Virus record (IMG/VR): IMGVR_UViG_3300022918_000020
Coordinates: 1 to 43,341 of that record
Origin: a virus
Reading direction: 5' to 3' (one strand)
DNA length: 43,341 nucleotides
Of the stretch, positions 1 to 6,792 are shown one piece after another. Both the position numbers and the translations under genes were made by a program. Each line of letters starts with the position of its first letter. The stretch's first letter is position 1. The notes beneath the pieces are model-generated. The model made no database searches, was not told the origin of the DNA, and saw only the letters and a list, made by a program, of their open reading frames with translations.

Positions 1-2
1 AT

Positions 3-1334
3 GCCGCAATTGGTCAAAATGAAGTTTACATCGTTGAAGGGGAATTTGATGTATTGGCTCTTTACGAAATTGGAATTAAGAACGCTATATCAGTTCCGAA
101 TGGCGCAAACGATAATGACGCGTATTGGATCAACTCAGAAAAGTATTTGCATGATGTTAAAAAATTTTATATCGCAGTTGACAATGACGAAAAGGGAAAT
201 GACCTTGCCGAAAAGATTGCGCAGCGCTTAGGGCGTTGGAAATGCGAACGTGTAAACTTCAGCGGTAAGGATGCAAACGACGATTTAATTTCAGGTTGCC
301 TTGAAGAAACAGCTTACAAAACAACAAAGTACCCAGTCGCCGGCACGCATAAAGTTTTTGATTTGTATGATGAAATATTGGCTTTACATGACAATGGTAT
401 GCCGGAAACCATTTCGCCAAAGCACCGATCATTTGGGAAGTTAAAAGAAGTGTTTTCAGTTATGCGCGGGCATTTAATTACCGGAACCGGAATACCGTCA
501 CACGGAAAGTCAAACTTTACGGAATGGTATGTTTTGAATTTGGTCAATGACTACAATATGAAAGCCAGTTTTTTCAGTCCTGAACACCATCCTTTCGCGC
601 TTCATCAGACCACGTTCATTGAAAAAACATTTGGTAAGAATTTCTTTTATGAAAATCCCGGCTTACCGCGAATAGATAAAACAGAAATTGCCAGATATGC
701 GGAATGGGCAAACGAAAAGATTTATTTAACTGGAACCGAAAATGGAGAGTTTCCAACATGGGGATGGTTGTTTGAAAAATTCAAAGAGCAGCTTTTTAGC
801 TACGGTATTGATATATTTGTAATAGATGCTTTTAATAAACTATCATTCGACGGAAAAGGCAATAAGCTAGATCAGATAAACGAAGTGCTGACAAAACTAA
901 CGATGTTTGCCCAGATGAATAACGTGATTATATTTCTGGTTGCGCACCCGACAAAGATGCAAAAGGAGCAAAGCGGTTTATATGCTTCCCCAACGCTCTA
1001 TGATGTTTCCGGAAGTTCAGATTTTAGAAACCAAACGCATGACGGGTTTTCGATTTACAGGCATTTCGGCAGCGATGAGGACGATCCGAAAACCGTATTT
1101 ACAAATCTGAAAACTAAAATGAAGTTTCAGGGAACGATCAACGGCAGCGTTGAGTATGATTATCACATACCTTCCGGTAGATACTTTGAACTTGGCACAC
1201 AGTACGAAAACTATTCTTTGCTTCAATCGAAAGAACAAGAAAAGGAAATACAGGAAACAAAAGAATTGCCAAAAATGATGCCTACCGATGAGATATTCGG
1301 AGATCCAAACAACGAAGAATTAATACCATTTTAA
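3..1334 (+). CDS. Primase-helicase, C-terminal part (TOPRIM plus DnaB-like helicase), 5' partial
   Basis: This is the 3' part of a T7 gp4-like bifunctional primase-helicase, which unwinds the replication fork and primes lagging-strand synthesis. The frame is open from the window edge. A TOPRIM core motif EGEFD is encoded at about 36-50, with a second acidic TOPRIM motif (VDND) near 175-190. The RecA-like helicase P-loop GIPSHGKS falls at about 486-512, and a Walker B-like strand IFVIDAF near 815-835. The tail is acidic (NNEELIPF). The missing N-terminal half is at the other end of the window (42882-43341), and the two join in frame. An ATG at 54 is only an internal methionine. Family assignment is strong; the missing start is a window-edge effect. 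Confidence 0.92.
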   Translation, partial: AAIGQNEVYIVEGEFDVLALYEIGIKNAISVPNGANDNDAYWINSEKYLHDVKKFYIAVDNDEKGNDLAEKIAQRLGRWKCERVNFSGKDANDDLISGCLEETAYKTTKYPVAGTHKVFDLYDEILALHDNGMPETISPKHRSFGKLKEVFSVMRGHLITGTGIPSHGKSNFTEWYVLNLVNDYNMKASFFSPEHHPFALHQTTFIEKTFGKNFFYENPGLPRIDKTEIARYAEWANEKIYLTGTENGEFPTWGWLFEKFKEQLFSYGIDIFVIDAFNKLSFDGKGNKLDQINEVLTKLTMFAQMNNVIIFLVAHPTKMQKEQSGLYASPTLYDVSGSSDFRNQTHDGFSIYRHFGSDEDDPKTVFTNLKTKMKFQGTINGSVEYDYHIPSGRYFELGTQYENYSLLQSKEQEKEIQETKELPKMMPTDEIFGDPNNEELIPF

Positions 1335-1335
1335 A

Positions 1336-1623
1336 ATGAAAACACAACAAGACATTTTTGGAGGCTTACCACAGCCAAAGACCAACACGGAAGAAATACT
1401 TCTAACATTAATCAACACCGGATCAGTTTCGATTATCGAGTTTCCGTGGCTTTCTGGATTTAGAACGCGTGTAAGCGAGTTAAACAGGTTAGGATTAAAT
1501 CTAATTTCAGACAGAAGAAAATGTAAAAACAAATTCGGAAACACGTTTTCGTATGTGATACACCGATTGCCTATTGAAGAAGTCGGAAAAGCAAAGGAAT
1601 TGTATTTAAAACTACCTTTTTAA
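1336..1623 (+). CDS. Small winged-helix-like DNA-binding protein
   Basis: A 95-residue protein starting one base after the helicase stop, so probably translated with it. The middle (about residues 20-65) reads as a helix-turn-helix: a predicted helix ending in NTGSVSI, then FRTRVSELNRLGL, followed by a basic hairpin (SDRRKCKNKFGN). This pattern is typical of small phage proteins that resemble the wHTH of replication or repressor factors. No catalytic motif is visible. The role is unknown; DNA binding within the replication operon is an inference. Confidence 0.7.
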   Translation: MKTQQDIFGGLPQPKTNTEEILLTLINTGSVSIIEFPWLSGFRTRVSELNRLGLNLISDRRKCKNKFGNTFSYVIHRLPIEEVGKAKELYLKLPF

Positions 1624-1635
1624 AAAATAGAAATT

Positions 1636-2076
1636 ATGAAATTATTATCAATGACAGATTTTGTTTTAGAGCAAAAAGAAACGCCCACTTTAGGAATGGA
1701 GCAATATGATTGGTGTATGAGTGAAATGGGATTACTTAACAATATTCGTAATTACGCCAAATTCATATCTCAGCCGATAACACTTTCAATGTTTGTTCCG
1801 GTGGATGAAATCGGGAGTATTTTGTATCAGCCCTGCGAGATTATAAATACTGATGAATGCAGGCATTGCGCTTGTAGAGAATATTTAAAAGCGAAAGACA
1901 AAGTTTTGTTTGAGGGCTTCTCAATTTGTAACAGGCTCGAATCAGTAAAATGCGTTGAAAACGGAGATTTACATTTTAGCTATGACAAGGCTATTGAATC
2001 GAACGAAACTGTTGAAACGCTAGTAAAATACAGGTTAGAACTTACAGACACCGCCAAAAAACAAATATTCGGATAA
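1636..2076 (+). CDS. Hypothetical cysteine-containing protein of the replication operon
   Basis: A 146-residue protein 12 nt after the preceding gene, with its TAA overlapping the next ATG (ATAATGA), so translational coupling is likely. A cysteine and histidine cluster (DECRHCACREY, then SICNRLESVKC) in the middle third could bind a metal. There is no signal peptide, membrane segment or recognisable enzyme motif. I do not recognise the family. Its place between the helicase and the DUF1367-like gene suggests an early DNA-metabolism role, but that is context only. Confidence 0.7.
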   Translation: MKLLSMTDFVLEQKETPTLGMEQYDWCMSEMGLLNNIRNYAKFISQPITLSMFVPVDEIGSILYQPCEIINTDECRHCACREYLKAKDKVLFEGFSICNRLESVKCVENGDLHFSYDKAIESNETVETLVKYRLELTDTAKKQIFG

Positions 2077-2492
2077 TGAAAATCCTAGTAGCCAAAACAA
2101 TAAACGGATTCTTAAAACCCGCTTATGATTCCGATCACGAGCAGTTTGGTAAAATGCCGTTAAACGAGGTTTTCGAAATCGAATATAAGAAAGTCCGAAA
2201 CCCTAAATTTCATCGTAAATTCTTTGCTTTATTGAAGTTATGCTTTGAAAATCAGGATAGTTACCGTAACTTAGAAGACTTGCGCCACGATGTTACAATT
2301 GAAGCAGGGTTTTATACCGAAGTCGCGAATGTAATTACAGGCGAGATCAGGAAAAAACCAAACTCAATTTCCTTTTCGACTATGGATGATACCCAATTTG
2401 CAGAAGTTTACACATCCGTTCGTGATGTAATCGTAAGGTTTTTAGGAATTGAATGTGAAACCTTAGAAGAAGAACTACAACAATATTTTTAA
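2076..2492 (+). CDS. DUF1367-like phage protein
   Basis: A 138-residue protein resembling the DUF1367 family (YbcN/NinX-type neighbourhood proteins of phage replication regions). Family-like features are the N-terminal VAKTINGFLKPAYDSD, the central RNPKFHRKFFALLKLCFEN and a C-terminal FAEVYTSVRDVIVRFLG segment. Such genes usually sit beside ninG and helicase genes, as here. The start overlaps the previous stop by one base. The biochemical role is not established; binding of DNA or a recombination partner is inference. Confidence 0.75.
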   Translation: MKILVAKTINGFLKPAYDSDHEQFGKMPLNEVFEIEYKKVRNPKFHRKFFALLKLCFENQDSYRNLEDLRHDVTIEAGFYTEVANVITGEIRKKPNSISFSTMDDTQFAEVYTSVRDVIVRFLGIECETLEEELQQYF

Positions 2493-2494
2493 TT

Positions 2495-2692
2495 ATGAAA
2501 AAAGAAAATAAAATACTTTGCTTAAAATATAAGATAAATGAGATTGAGGCAGATGTTGAGGTTCAGGAAATGATTTTGGAAGATTACAACGATGATTTAA
2601 TTTTTGCAAGTGGTTTAACTACTGAAATAAATAAATCAAAAATCAGGATAAACAAATTAAAAGAAATGTTATTATCATTAGAAAATGATTAA
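2495..2692 (+). CDS. Small coiled-coil protein
   Basis: A 65-residue, highly charged, predicted all-helical protein with heptad-like spacing (KINEIEADVEVQEMILEDY, then INKSKIRINKLKEML). The ATG is 2 nt after the previous stop. There is no membrane segment or metal site. It is probably a small dimeric early protein; I do not recognise a family. Confidence 0.6.
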   Translation: MKKENKILCLKYKINEIEADVEVQEMILEDYNDDLIFASGLTTEINKSKIRINKLKEMLLSLEND

Positions 2693-2771
2693 GAAAAAGA
2701 AATGTTTCGGCCAAGGACTTGCAAAAGGTCACGGCTGCGGAAAGTTAACCAATGTTGAAAATCGTGTTTAG
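2685..2771 (+). pseudogene. Truncated NinG-like N-terminal zinc knuckle (28 aa)
   Basis: An ATG overlapping the previous stop opens a 28-codon frame that ends at TAG 2769-2771. Its pattern KCFGQGLAKGHGCGKLT resembles the start of NinG-type proteins, which usually run C-x-G-x(5)-G-x-GCG and then GLC..C. The intact ninG downstream (3368) carries its own version (PCKGINKAF...GCGTKT...GLCMKC). Here the second cysteine pair is missing, and the promoter of element KL1 begins just after the stop. I read it as a relic cut off by arrival of the KL1/HNH unit; it could instead be a genuine micro-protein. Confidence 0.5.
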
Positions 2772-2782
2772 AATATTTTTTG

Positions 2783-2790
2783 TATATTTG
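2783..2790 (+). promoter_or_regulatory. TAnnTTTG promoter box ahead of KL1
   Basis: TATATTTG matches the Bacteroidetes -7 consensus exactly. Transcription would start near 2795, at the foot of the KL1 5' hairpin. An upstream TTG at 2755-2757 is further away than usual. Confidence 0.7.
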
Positions 2791-2875
2791 TTTTATCGGA
2801 GTCGTCGCCGAGATAAAAAACATTACAAATTCCCACAGGATAAAAGACGACGACCTTTTTGAATGTGGGTTTTTA
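2791..2875 (+). ncRNA. KL1: kissing-loop leader RNA with terminator-like 3' hairpin
   Basis: 5' hairpin: stem TTTATC (2792-2797) with GATAAA (2812-2817), plus GG/CC, closing loop AGTCGTCG (2800-2807). 3' hairpin: CCCACA (2832-2837) with TGTGGG (2864-2869), inner stem AAAAG (2842-2846) with CTTTT (2855-2859), loop ACGACGAC (2847-2854), then a T run. Loop 1 GTCGTCG is perfectly complementary over 7 nt to loop 2 CGACGAC. Unlike KL3-KL6 there is no middle hairpin. The HNH gene starts 6 nt after the T run. Pairing is seen directly; transcription and function are inferred. Confidence 0.7.
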
Positions 2876-2880
2876 CATTT

Positions 2881-3384
2881 ATGAAAAATTTAATTTCTTT
2901 ATCCGAGATTATTGGTAAAACGGGCAACTGGCAAGTATTAGAAGAGTTAGATAAAGTTAGAGTAAACGGCAGACTAATAAGAAAAGTTAGATGTAAATGT
3001 GTTTGCGGTAAAATTAAAGAAGTTCTTTTTACACATTTAAGGTTTGGGAAATCGACTTCTTGCGGATGTATTGTTTTGCATACTAAAACGCATGGACTTA
3101 CGAAACACAAACTATATGGGGTTTGGTCGTCTATGAAGCAAAGATGTTATGATAAGAACAAGCCAAGGTATAAAGATTGGGGCGGAAGAGGTATAATTGT
3201 TAGCGAGAAGTGGAGAAATGACTTTATGGAGTTTTATAATTGGTGTATCGAAAACGGGTATGAAAAAGGACTGCAAATCGATAGAATAAACAATGATGGA
3301 AACTATGGCCCAGAAAATTGCCGTTTCGTTACTGCAAAAGTAAATAGTCAAAACAGAAGAAAAAGAAATGGAAGTAAAAGCTAA
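2881..3384 (+). CDS. HNH/AP2-type homing-endonuclease-like protein
   Basis: A 167-residue basic protein. The C-terminal half has the pattern common in phage HNH/AP2-type mobile endonucleases: HGLTKHKLYGVWSSMKQRCY, then WGGRGI, W-x-F-x-F, and finally LQIDRINNDGNYGPENCRFVT. The N-terminal part has a CKCVCGK...SCGC cysteine cluster that could bind zinc. I chose the ATG at 2881; an in-frame ATG at 2863 lies inside the KL1 terminator stem. The end overlaps ninG by 17 nt. It is flanked by a truncated ninG-like fragment, consistent with a selfish insertion. Confidence 0.8.
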   Translation: MKNLISLSEIIGKTGNWQVLEELDKVRVNGRLIRKVRCKCVCGKIKEVLFTHLRFGKSTSCGCIVLHTKTHGLTKHKLYGVWSSMKQRCYDKNKPRYKDWGGRGIIVSEKWRNDFMEFYNWCIENGYEKGLQIDRINNDGNYGPENCRFVTAKVNSQNRRKRNGSKS

Positions 3385-3955
3385 ACCCTGCAAAGGCATA
3401 AATAAAGCATTTGGAGTTCTAGGATGTGGGACAAAGACACCGTTCAGAAAGCACGGTCTTTGCATGAAGTGTTACGCTGAGTTCATAACCGAAACGGACG
3501 CGGGTAAAATAATAATGCAAAAAGCGATTTTAAAGGTTCAGAAGCCACGAAAAGAACTAGAAGCATACGAACGTGAGCATAAAGATAAAAACGCCCTTAA
3601 GACAGCGCATATTAATACTCGGATGCAAGTTCATACCACCGTAAGGAAAAGGGATATCGGTATGCCGTGCATAAGTTGTGGCGCAAATTGGGATATATCT
3701 TTCCAAGCCGGGCATTTTTACAAATCGGAAACATTCACAACGCTTAAGTATCACTTGGATAATATTCATGGACAATGCCAAAAATGCAATTTATTTATGG
3801 ATGGGAACTTTGACAACTATTCGCTAAGATTGCCAAACCGAATCGGACAGGAAAAATACAACGCACTTGTTGAATTAGCATCGATTGACAAACAGCAACA
3901 GAAAATCTGGACTATAGAAAGCCTAAAAGAAGTAAGAAAAAACCTAAAATCATAA
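3368..3955 (+). CDS. ninG: NinG-like recombination protein (Rap-type nuclease)
   Basis: A 195-residue protein with the NinG (lambda Rap) layout. There is an N-terminal zinc knuckle (PCKG, GCG, GLCMKCY; residues about 8-36), a basic helical linker (about 50-85), and a C-terminal HNH-like nuclease core beginning at CISCGANWD and continuing AGHF, HLDNIHGQCQKCN. In lambda, Rap resolves recombination intermediates such as Holliday and D-loop junctions. The start overlaps the upstream HNH gene by 17 nt, so expression probably depends on that transcript. Family call is confident; exact activity in this phage is inferred. Confidence 0.88.
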   Translation: MEVKAKPCKGINKAFGVLGCGTKTPFRKHGLCMKCYAEFITETDAGKIIMQKAILKVQKPRKELEAYEREHKDKNALKTAHINTRMQVHTTVRKRDIGMPCISCGANWDISFQAGHFYKSETFTTLKYHLDNIHGQCQKCNLFMDGNFDNYSLRLPNRIGQEKYNALVELASIDKQQQKIWTIESLKEVRKNLKS

Positions 3956-3959
3956 CACA

Positions 3960-4247
3960 ATGACAAACCAAGAAAAAGACCTAAAAAACGCACGGGAGTA
4001 TATCACTACACATCCTAATTACGACAAATACGCAGACGACCCTTTGAGGTTTTACGAAACATGGGATTTGGAACTATTTCTTTCTAAATATCCTGAATGG
4101 CTGGAGCAAAAAGGCGTGATACAATTCACATCAAACAGGCACCTTGTTGATGAAAATAACGGATTAGTAAAATGCAAACATTGCGATAGGTTGAATTGCA
4201 AAAATAACGACAGCTGCATTGAGTGTGGCGAACCTGATTACAAATGA
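3960..4247 (+). CDS. Hypothetical protein with C-terminal zinc ribbon
   Basis: A 95-residue protein 4 nt after ninG, overlapping the methyltransferase start by 4 nt (ATGA). The last third contains CKHCDRLNCKNNDSCIECG, several CxxC pairs that would form a zinc ribbon. The first two thirds are acidic and aromatic, without known motifs. It is probably translated with ninG and the methyltransferase. I do not recognise the family. Confidence 0.65.
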   Translation: MTNQEKDLKNAREYITTHPNYDKYADDPLRFYETWDLELFLSKYPEWLEQKGVIQFTSNRHLVDENNGLVKCKHCDRLNCKNNDSCIECGEPDYK

Positions 4248-4912
4248 ATATAACAGATAAACTTACGATTACCAACGAGGACAACATGGCTCTTATGGCT
4301 CGTTATCCAGATAATTTCTATGACCTTGCGATTTGTGATCCGCCGTATGGGATTGGGGAAAGTTCAAATGAAAATAAAAGCCGGAGCAAATTAGGAAAAT
4401 CAAAAGATTATGGTAATAAAAAATGGGATGATAATTCACCAAGTATAGAATATTTCATTGAATTAAAAAGAGTTTCCAAAAATCAGATTATTTGGGGCGC
4501 TAATCATTTTATACAAAAAATACCCAATGCAAATAGTTCTTGTTGGATTGTTTGGGACAAAGAAAATGGAAAAAATGATTTTGCAGATTGTGAGTTAGCC
4601 TACACATCTTTTAAAACTGCAGTTCGTATATTTAAATTTAGATGGCACGGAATGCTGCAGGGGGACATGAAGAATAAGCAAATCAGAATACACCCAACTG
4701 AAAAGCCTTATCAATTATATAAATTCTGTCTTGAAAAATATGCTGCTGCAGGACAAAAGATATTGGATACTCATTTAGGTTCGGGTTCAATCGCAATAGC
4801 TTGCCACGATTACGGATTTGAATTAACTGCATGCGAGTTGGACAAAGATTATTATGATGCAGCAGTTAAAAGAATCACAAACCACGTAGGGCAACAAAAA
4901 CTATTTTTATGA
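4244..4912 (+). CDS. DNA (N6-adenine or N4-cytosine) methyltransferase
   Basis: A 222-residue type II-like methyltransferase of the N6/N4 class. The catalytic motif DPPYGIG is at residues 32-38. The SAM-binding motif (DTHLGSGS) comes late, near residue 175, followed by acidic motif II (ACELDKDYY). This catalytic-before-SAM order is that of beta-class enzymes. A HPTEKP motif precedes the SAM site, as usual. No restriction partner is adjacent, so it is probably an orphan methylase protecting phage DNA from host restriction; specificity cannot be read. The stop overlaps the ATG of the next small gene. Confidence 0.92.
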   Translation: MNITDKLTITNEDNMALMARYPDNFYDLAICDPPYGIGESSNENKSRSKLGKSKDYGNKKWDDNSPSIEYFIELKRVSKNQIIWGANHFIQKIPNANSSCWIVWDKENGKNDFADCELAYTSFKTAVRIFKFRWHGMLQGDMKNKQIRIHPTEKPYQLYKFCLEKYAAAGQKILDTHLGSGSIAIACHDYGFELTACELDKDYYDAAVKRITNHVGQQKLFL

Positions 4913-5073
4913 AAGACAGAGCCGGATCAACCAACCAAATACCATCCAACGAAACGCCTTTCGAATACAACGGCAAACAAGTATACATTTCCGGCAGAGA
5001 TCAAACGCATTGGATTTTAAGAGTAATCGGAAGTGATGAATTTTTAAGGGTAGTTAATTTGGAAAGAAAATAA
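4909..5073 (+). CDS. Small hypothetical protein (54 aa)
   Basis: A 54-residue frame whose ATG overlaps the methyltransferase stop (ATGA), ending at TAA 5071-5073 just before the terminase promoter. It has a beta-rich look (FEYNGKQVYISGRDQTHWILRVIG) typical of small phage proteins. Coupling to the methyltransferase supports its reality. Function unknown. Confidence 0.6.
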   Translation: MKDRAGSTNQIPSNETPFEYNGKQVYISGRDQTHWILRVIGSDEFLRVVNLERK

Positions 5074-5076
5074 TTG

Positions 5077-5084
5077 TATATTTG
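5077..5084 (+). promoter_or_regulatory. TAnnTTTG promoter, leaderless type, for terminase genes
   Basis: TATATTTG lies 4 nt before the ATG at 5089. With the usual Bacteroidetes spacing the transcript would begin at or within a few bases of the start codon, giving an essentially leaderless mRNA. This also decides the start of the downstream gene. Confidence 0.65.
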
Positions 5085-5088
5085 CGGT

Positions 5089-5472
5089 ATGGCCTACGAT
5101 AAAGAAAAAATATTCTCAGACGCAAAGCAATTAATCGAAGATGAAAACTTATATTTCATCGAAGATATTGTTTCACTATTGCCACTAACAAAGCCTACAT
5201 TCTACGAATTTTTCCAGGTTGATTCTAACGAACTTAACGAACTAAAAGGAATGTTAGATAAAAACCGTGTTTCTGCCAAATCTCAAATGCGTAAGAAGTG
5301 GAAAGATGCTGAAGCTCCAGCACTGCAAATTGCCTTAATGAAACTTATTTGCACCGATGAAGAAGCGCACAGGTTGAACGGATCTAAAACCGTAAACGAA
5401 AACATAAACCAAAATGTACCTGTTCTAAACAACGATCCGTTATCAGATGCAGACAACGACAGCACTACGTAA
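5089..5472 (+). CDS. Terminase small subunit (probable)
   Basis: A 127-residue protein directly before and overlapping the large terminase, the standard position of TerS. The N-terminal half looks like a helix-turn-helix (VSLLPLTKPTFYEFF) suited to recognising packaging-site DNA. The middle is helical and basic (KSQMRKKWKDA), followed by a disordered Asn/Asp-rich tail. The ATG at 5089 was chosen over a TTG at 5074, which lies inside the promoter box. Sequence alone is weak evidence for TerS; position is the main support. Confidence 0.75.
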   Translation: MAYDKEKIFSDAKQLIEDENLYFIEDIVSLLPLTKPTFYEFFQVDSNELNELKGMLDKNRVSAKSQMRKKWKDAEAPALQIALMKLICTDEEAHRLNGSKTVNENINQNVPVLNNDPLSDADNDSTT

Positions 5473-6673
5473 GATATCGGCGTTAAGAAAGCGGATTTGG
5501 GGCATACAGGGCGGACAGGGGGCAGGGAAAACAATTTCCATTTTAATAATCCTGATAAATCATGCTTCAGGGAATCCAAACAAAGAAATATACATAGCTT
5601 CTGACGAATTGTCAAAGATGCGGATTACCGTAATTAAAGACTTTGTTAAGGTAATGCAGTCATTTAACTTATTCAAGAAAGAATATTTTACTGACGGTAC
5701 TCTTTACAGATTCCCTAACGGTAGTTTTATTAAGTTCCTAGGACTTGATAAAGTCGATATTGGTAAGGGATTGCGTTCGGACATTATGTTTGTGAATGAG
5801 GCAAATAAATCAAAATTCGACACTTATCGTGAACTAACTTCAAGAGCGAAAAGGGTAATTATTGACTTCAACCCGAACAAAAAGTTCTGGTTTCATACTG
5901 AAGTTGAAACACGAAACGATTGCGACTTTATTAAGTTAACCTACCTAGACAACGAATTTCTTTCAGATGAAGAGCGTGGAGAAATACTGCGTTACAAAGA
6001 AAAAGGTTTTGACGCAAACGGAGTTGTAATAAATCAGTATTGGGCGAACATGTGGAGGGTTTACGGTCTAGGGGAAGTTGGACAGGTAGAAGGGCGGATT
6101 TACAATTGGAAGCCTATACCTTACGATGAATATTTGAAAATTGACAAAACCAAATACTATGGTTCGGATTGGGGAATGGTTGACCCTTGGGCGGTAGGAG
6201 AAATAAAATACCATGACGGAAATCTTTATGTCCATGAATTGAATTATGCAAGCGAAAATGAAATCAGGCGTAACTTATCCCCTGCCGAATTGCATCAAAT
6301 TAACGGAATTGATGAAGACGGTTTAGTCCCTTGGAAATTCAACAGATTAGGCGTTAGTAAAAACGCAGTTGTGGTTTGCGACAACAATAGGCCGAATAAA
6401 ATTAAAGCATTAAGAAAGGCTGGATGGGAGTACGCTGTAGCTGTTGGTGGAAAAAGCAAGCTGTTAGACCGGATCGGAACACTGCAAGGAATGAATATAT
6501 TTTACACCGATTGTAGTAAAAATATAGAGTACGAACAGGAAAACTTCTGTTACGCTAAAGACAAATTTGGAGTTATCCAAGAAGAGCCCGTAGACCAGGA
6601 CAATCACCATATTGACGAAATTGCCTATGTTGTACAAAAATTATTCGATTTAGGCGTAATTAAAAATATTTGA
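5447..6673 (+). CDS. terL: Terminase large subunit
   Basis: A 408-residue packaging ATPase and nuclease that drives DNA into the prohead. The Walker A motif GGQGAGKT is at residues 22-29; a Walker B-like strand (DIMFVNEA) follows near 100-110. The C-terminal RNase H-like nuclease is marked by YYGSDWGM, VVCDNN and an NHHIDEIAYV ending that supply acidic residues. Length fits TerL of Bacteroidetes siphophages. The start overlaps terS by 26 nt. Element KL2 follows directly and separates the terminase unit from the portal. Confidence 0.93.
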   Translation: MQTTTALRKISALRKRIWGIQGGQGAGKTISILIILINHASGNPNKEIYIASDELSKMRITVIKDFVKVMQSFNLFKKEYFTDGTLYRFPNGSFIKFLGLDKVDIGKGLRSDIMFVNEANKSKFDTYRELTSRAKRVIIDFNPNKKFWFHTEVETRNDCDFIKLTYLDNEFLSDEERGEILRYKEKGFDANGVVINQYWANMWRVYGLGEVGQVEGRIYNWKPIPYDEYLKIDKTKYYGSDWGMVDPWAVGEIKYHDGNLYVHELNYASENEIRRNLSPAELHQINGIDEDGLVPWKFNRLGVSKNAVVVCDNNRPNKIKALRKAGWEYAVAVGGKSKLLDRIGTLQGMNIFYTDCSKNIEYEQENFCYAKDKFGVIQEEPVDQDNHHIDEIAYVVQKLFDLGVIKNI

Positions 6674-6674
6674 T

Positions 6675-6682
6675 TATATTTG
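6675..6682 (+). promoter_or_regulatory. TAnnTTTG promoter box ahead of KL2
   Basis: TATATTTG, overlapping the end of terL by position only, would start RNA near 6687 and produce the KL2 leader before the portal gene. No well-placed upstream TTG is seen. Confidence 0.65.
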
Positions 6683-6686
6683 CCAT

Positions 6687-6780
6687 TAACTGATGTGAAG
6701 ATGCATCATCCCGAATGTATGAGAGATCAATTCAATATTAATTTACCGCTCCCGGCTTCATTGTCGGCAGCGGTTTTTTA
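6687..6780 (+). ncRNA. KL2: kissing-loop leader RNA before the virion operon
   Basis: 5' hairpin TGATG (6691-6695) with CATCA (6704-6708), loop TGAAGATG. 3' hairpin ACCGCT (6745-6750) with AGCGGT (6769-6774), one C-C mismatch, inner CCGGC with GTCGG (one G-U), loop TTCATT (6757-6762), then six T. The loops share TGAA/TTCA, extendable to GTGAAG/CTTCAT with a G-U pair and one opened closing pair on each side. This is the weakest loop match of the six, but the architecture is the same. The portal ATG is 13 nt downstream. Confidence 0.6.
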
Positions 6781-6792
6781 CTTTGGTAAATA

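Noticed and set aside
2791-2875. KL elements as phi29-type packaging RNA, CRISPR-related RNA or a known riboswitch
   Set aside because: There is no phi29-type packaging ATPase, no Cas gene or repeat array, and no riboswitch core that I can recognise; complementary loops alone do not support these.
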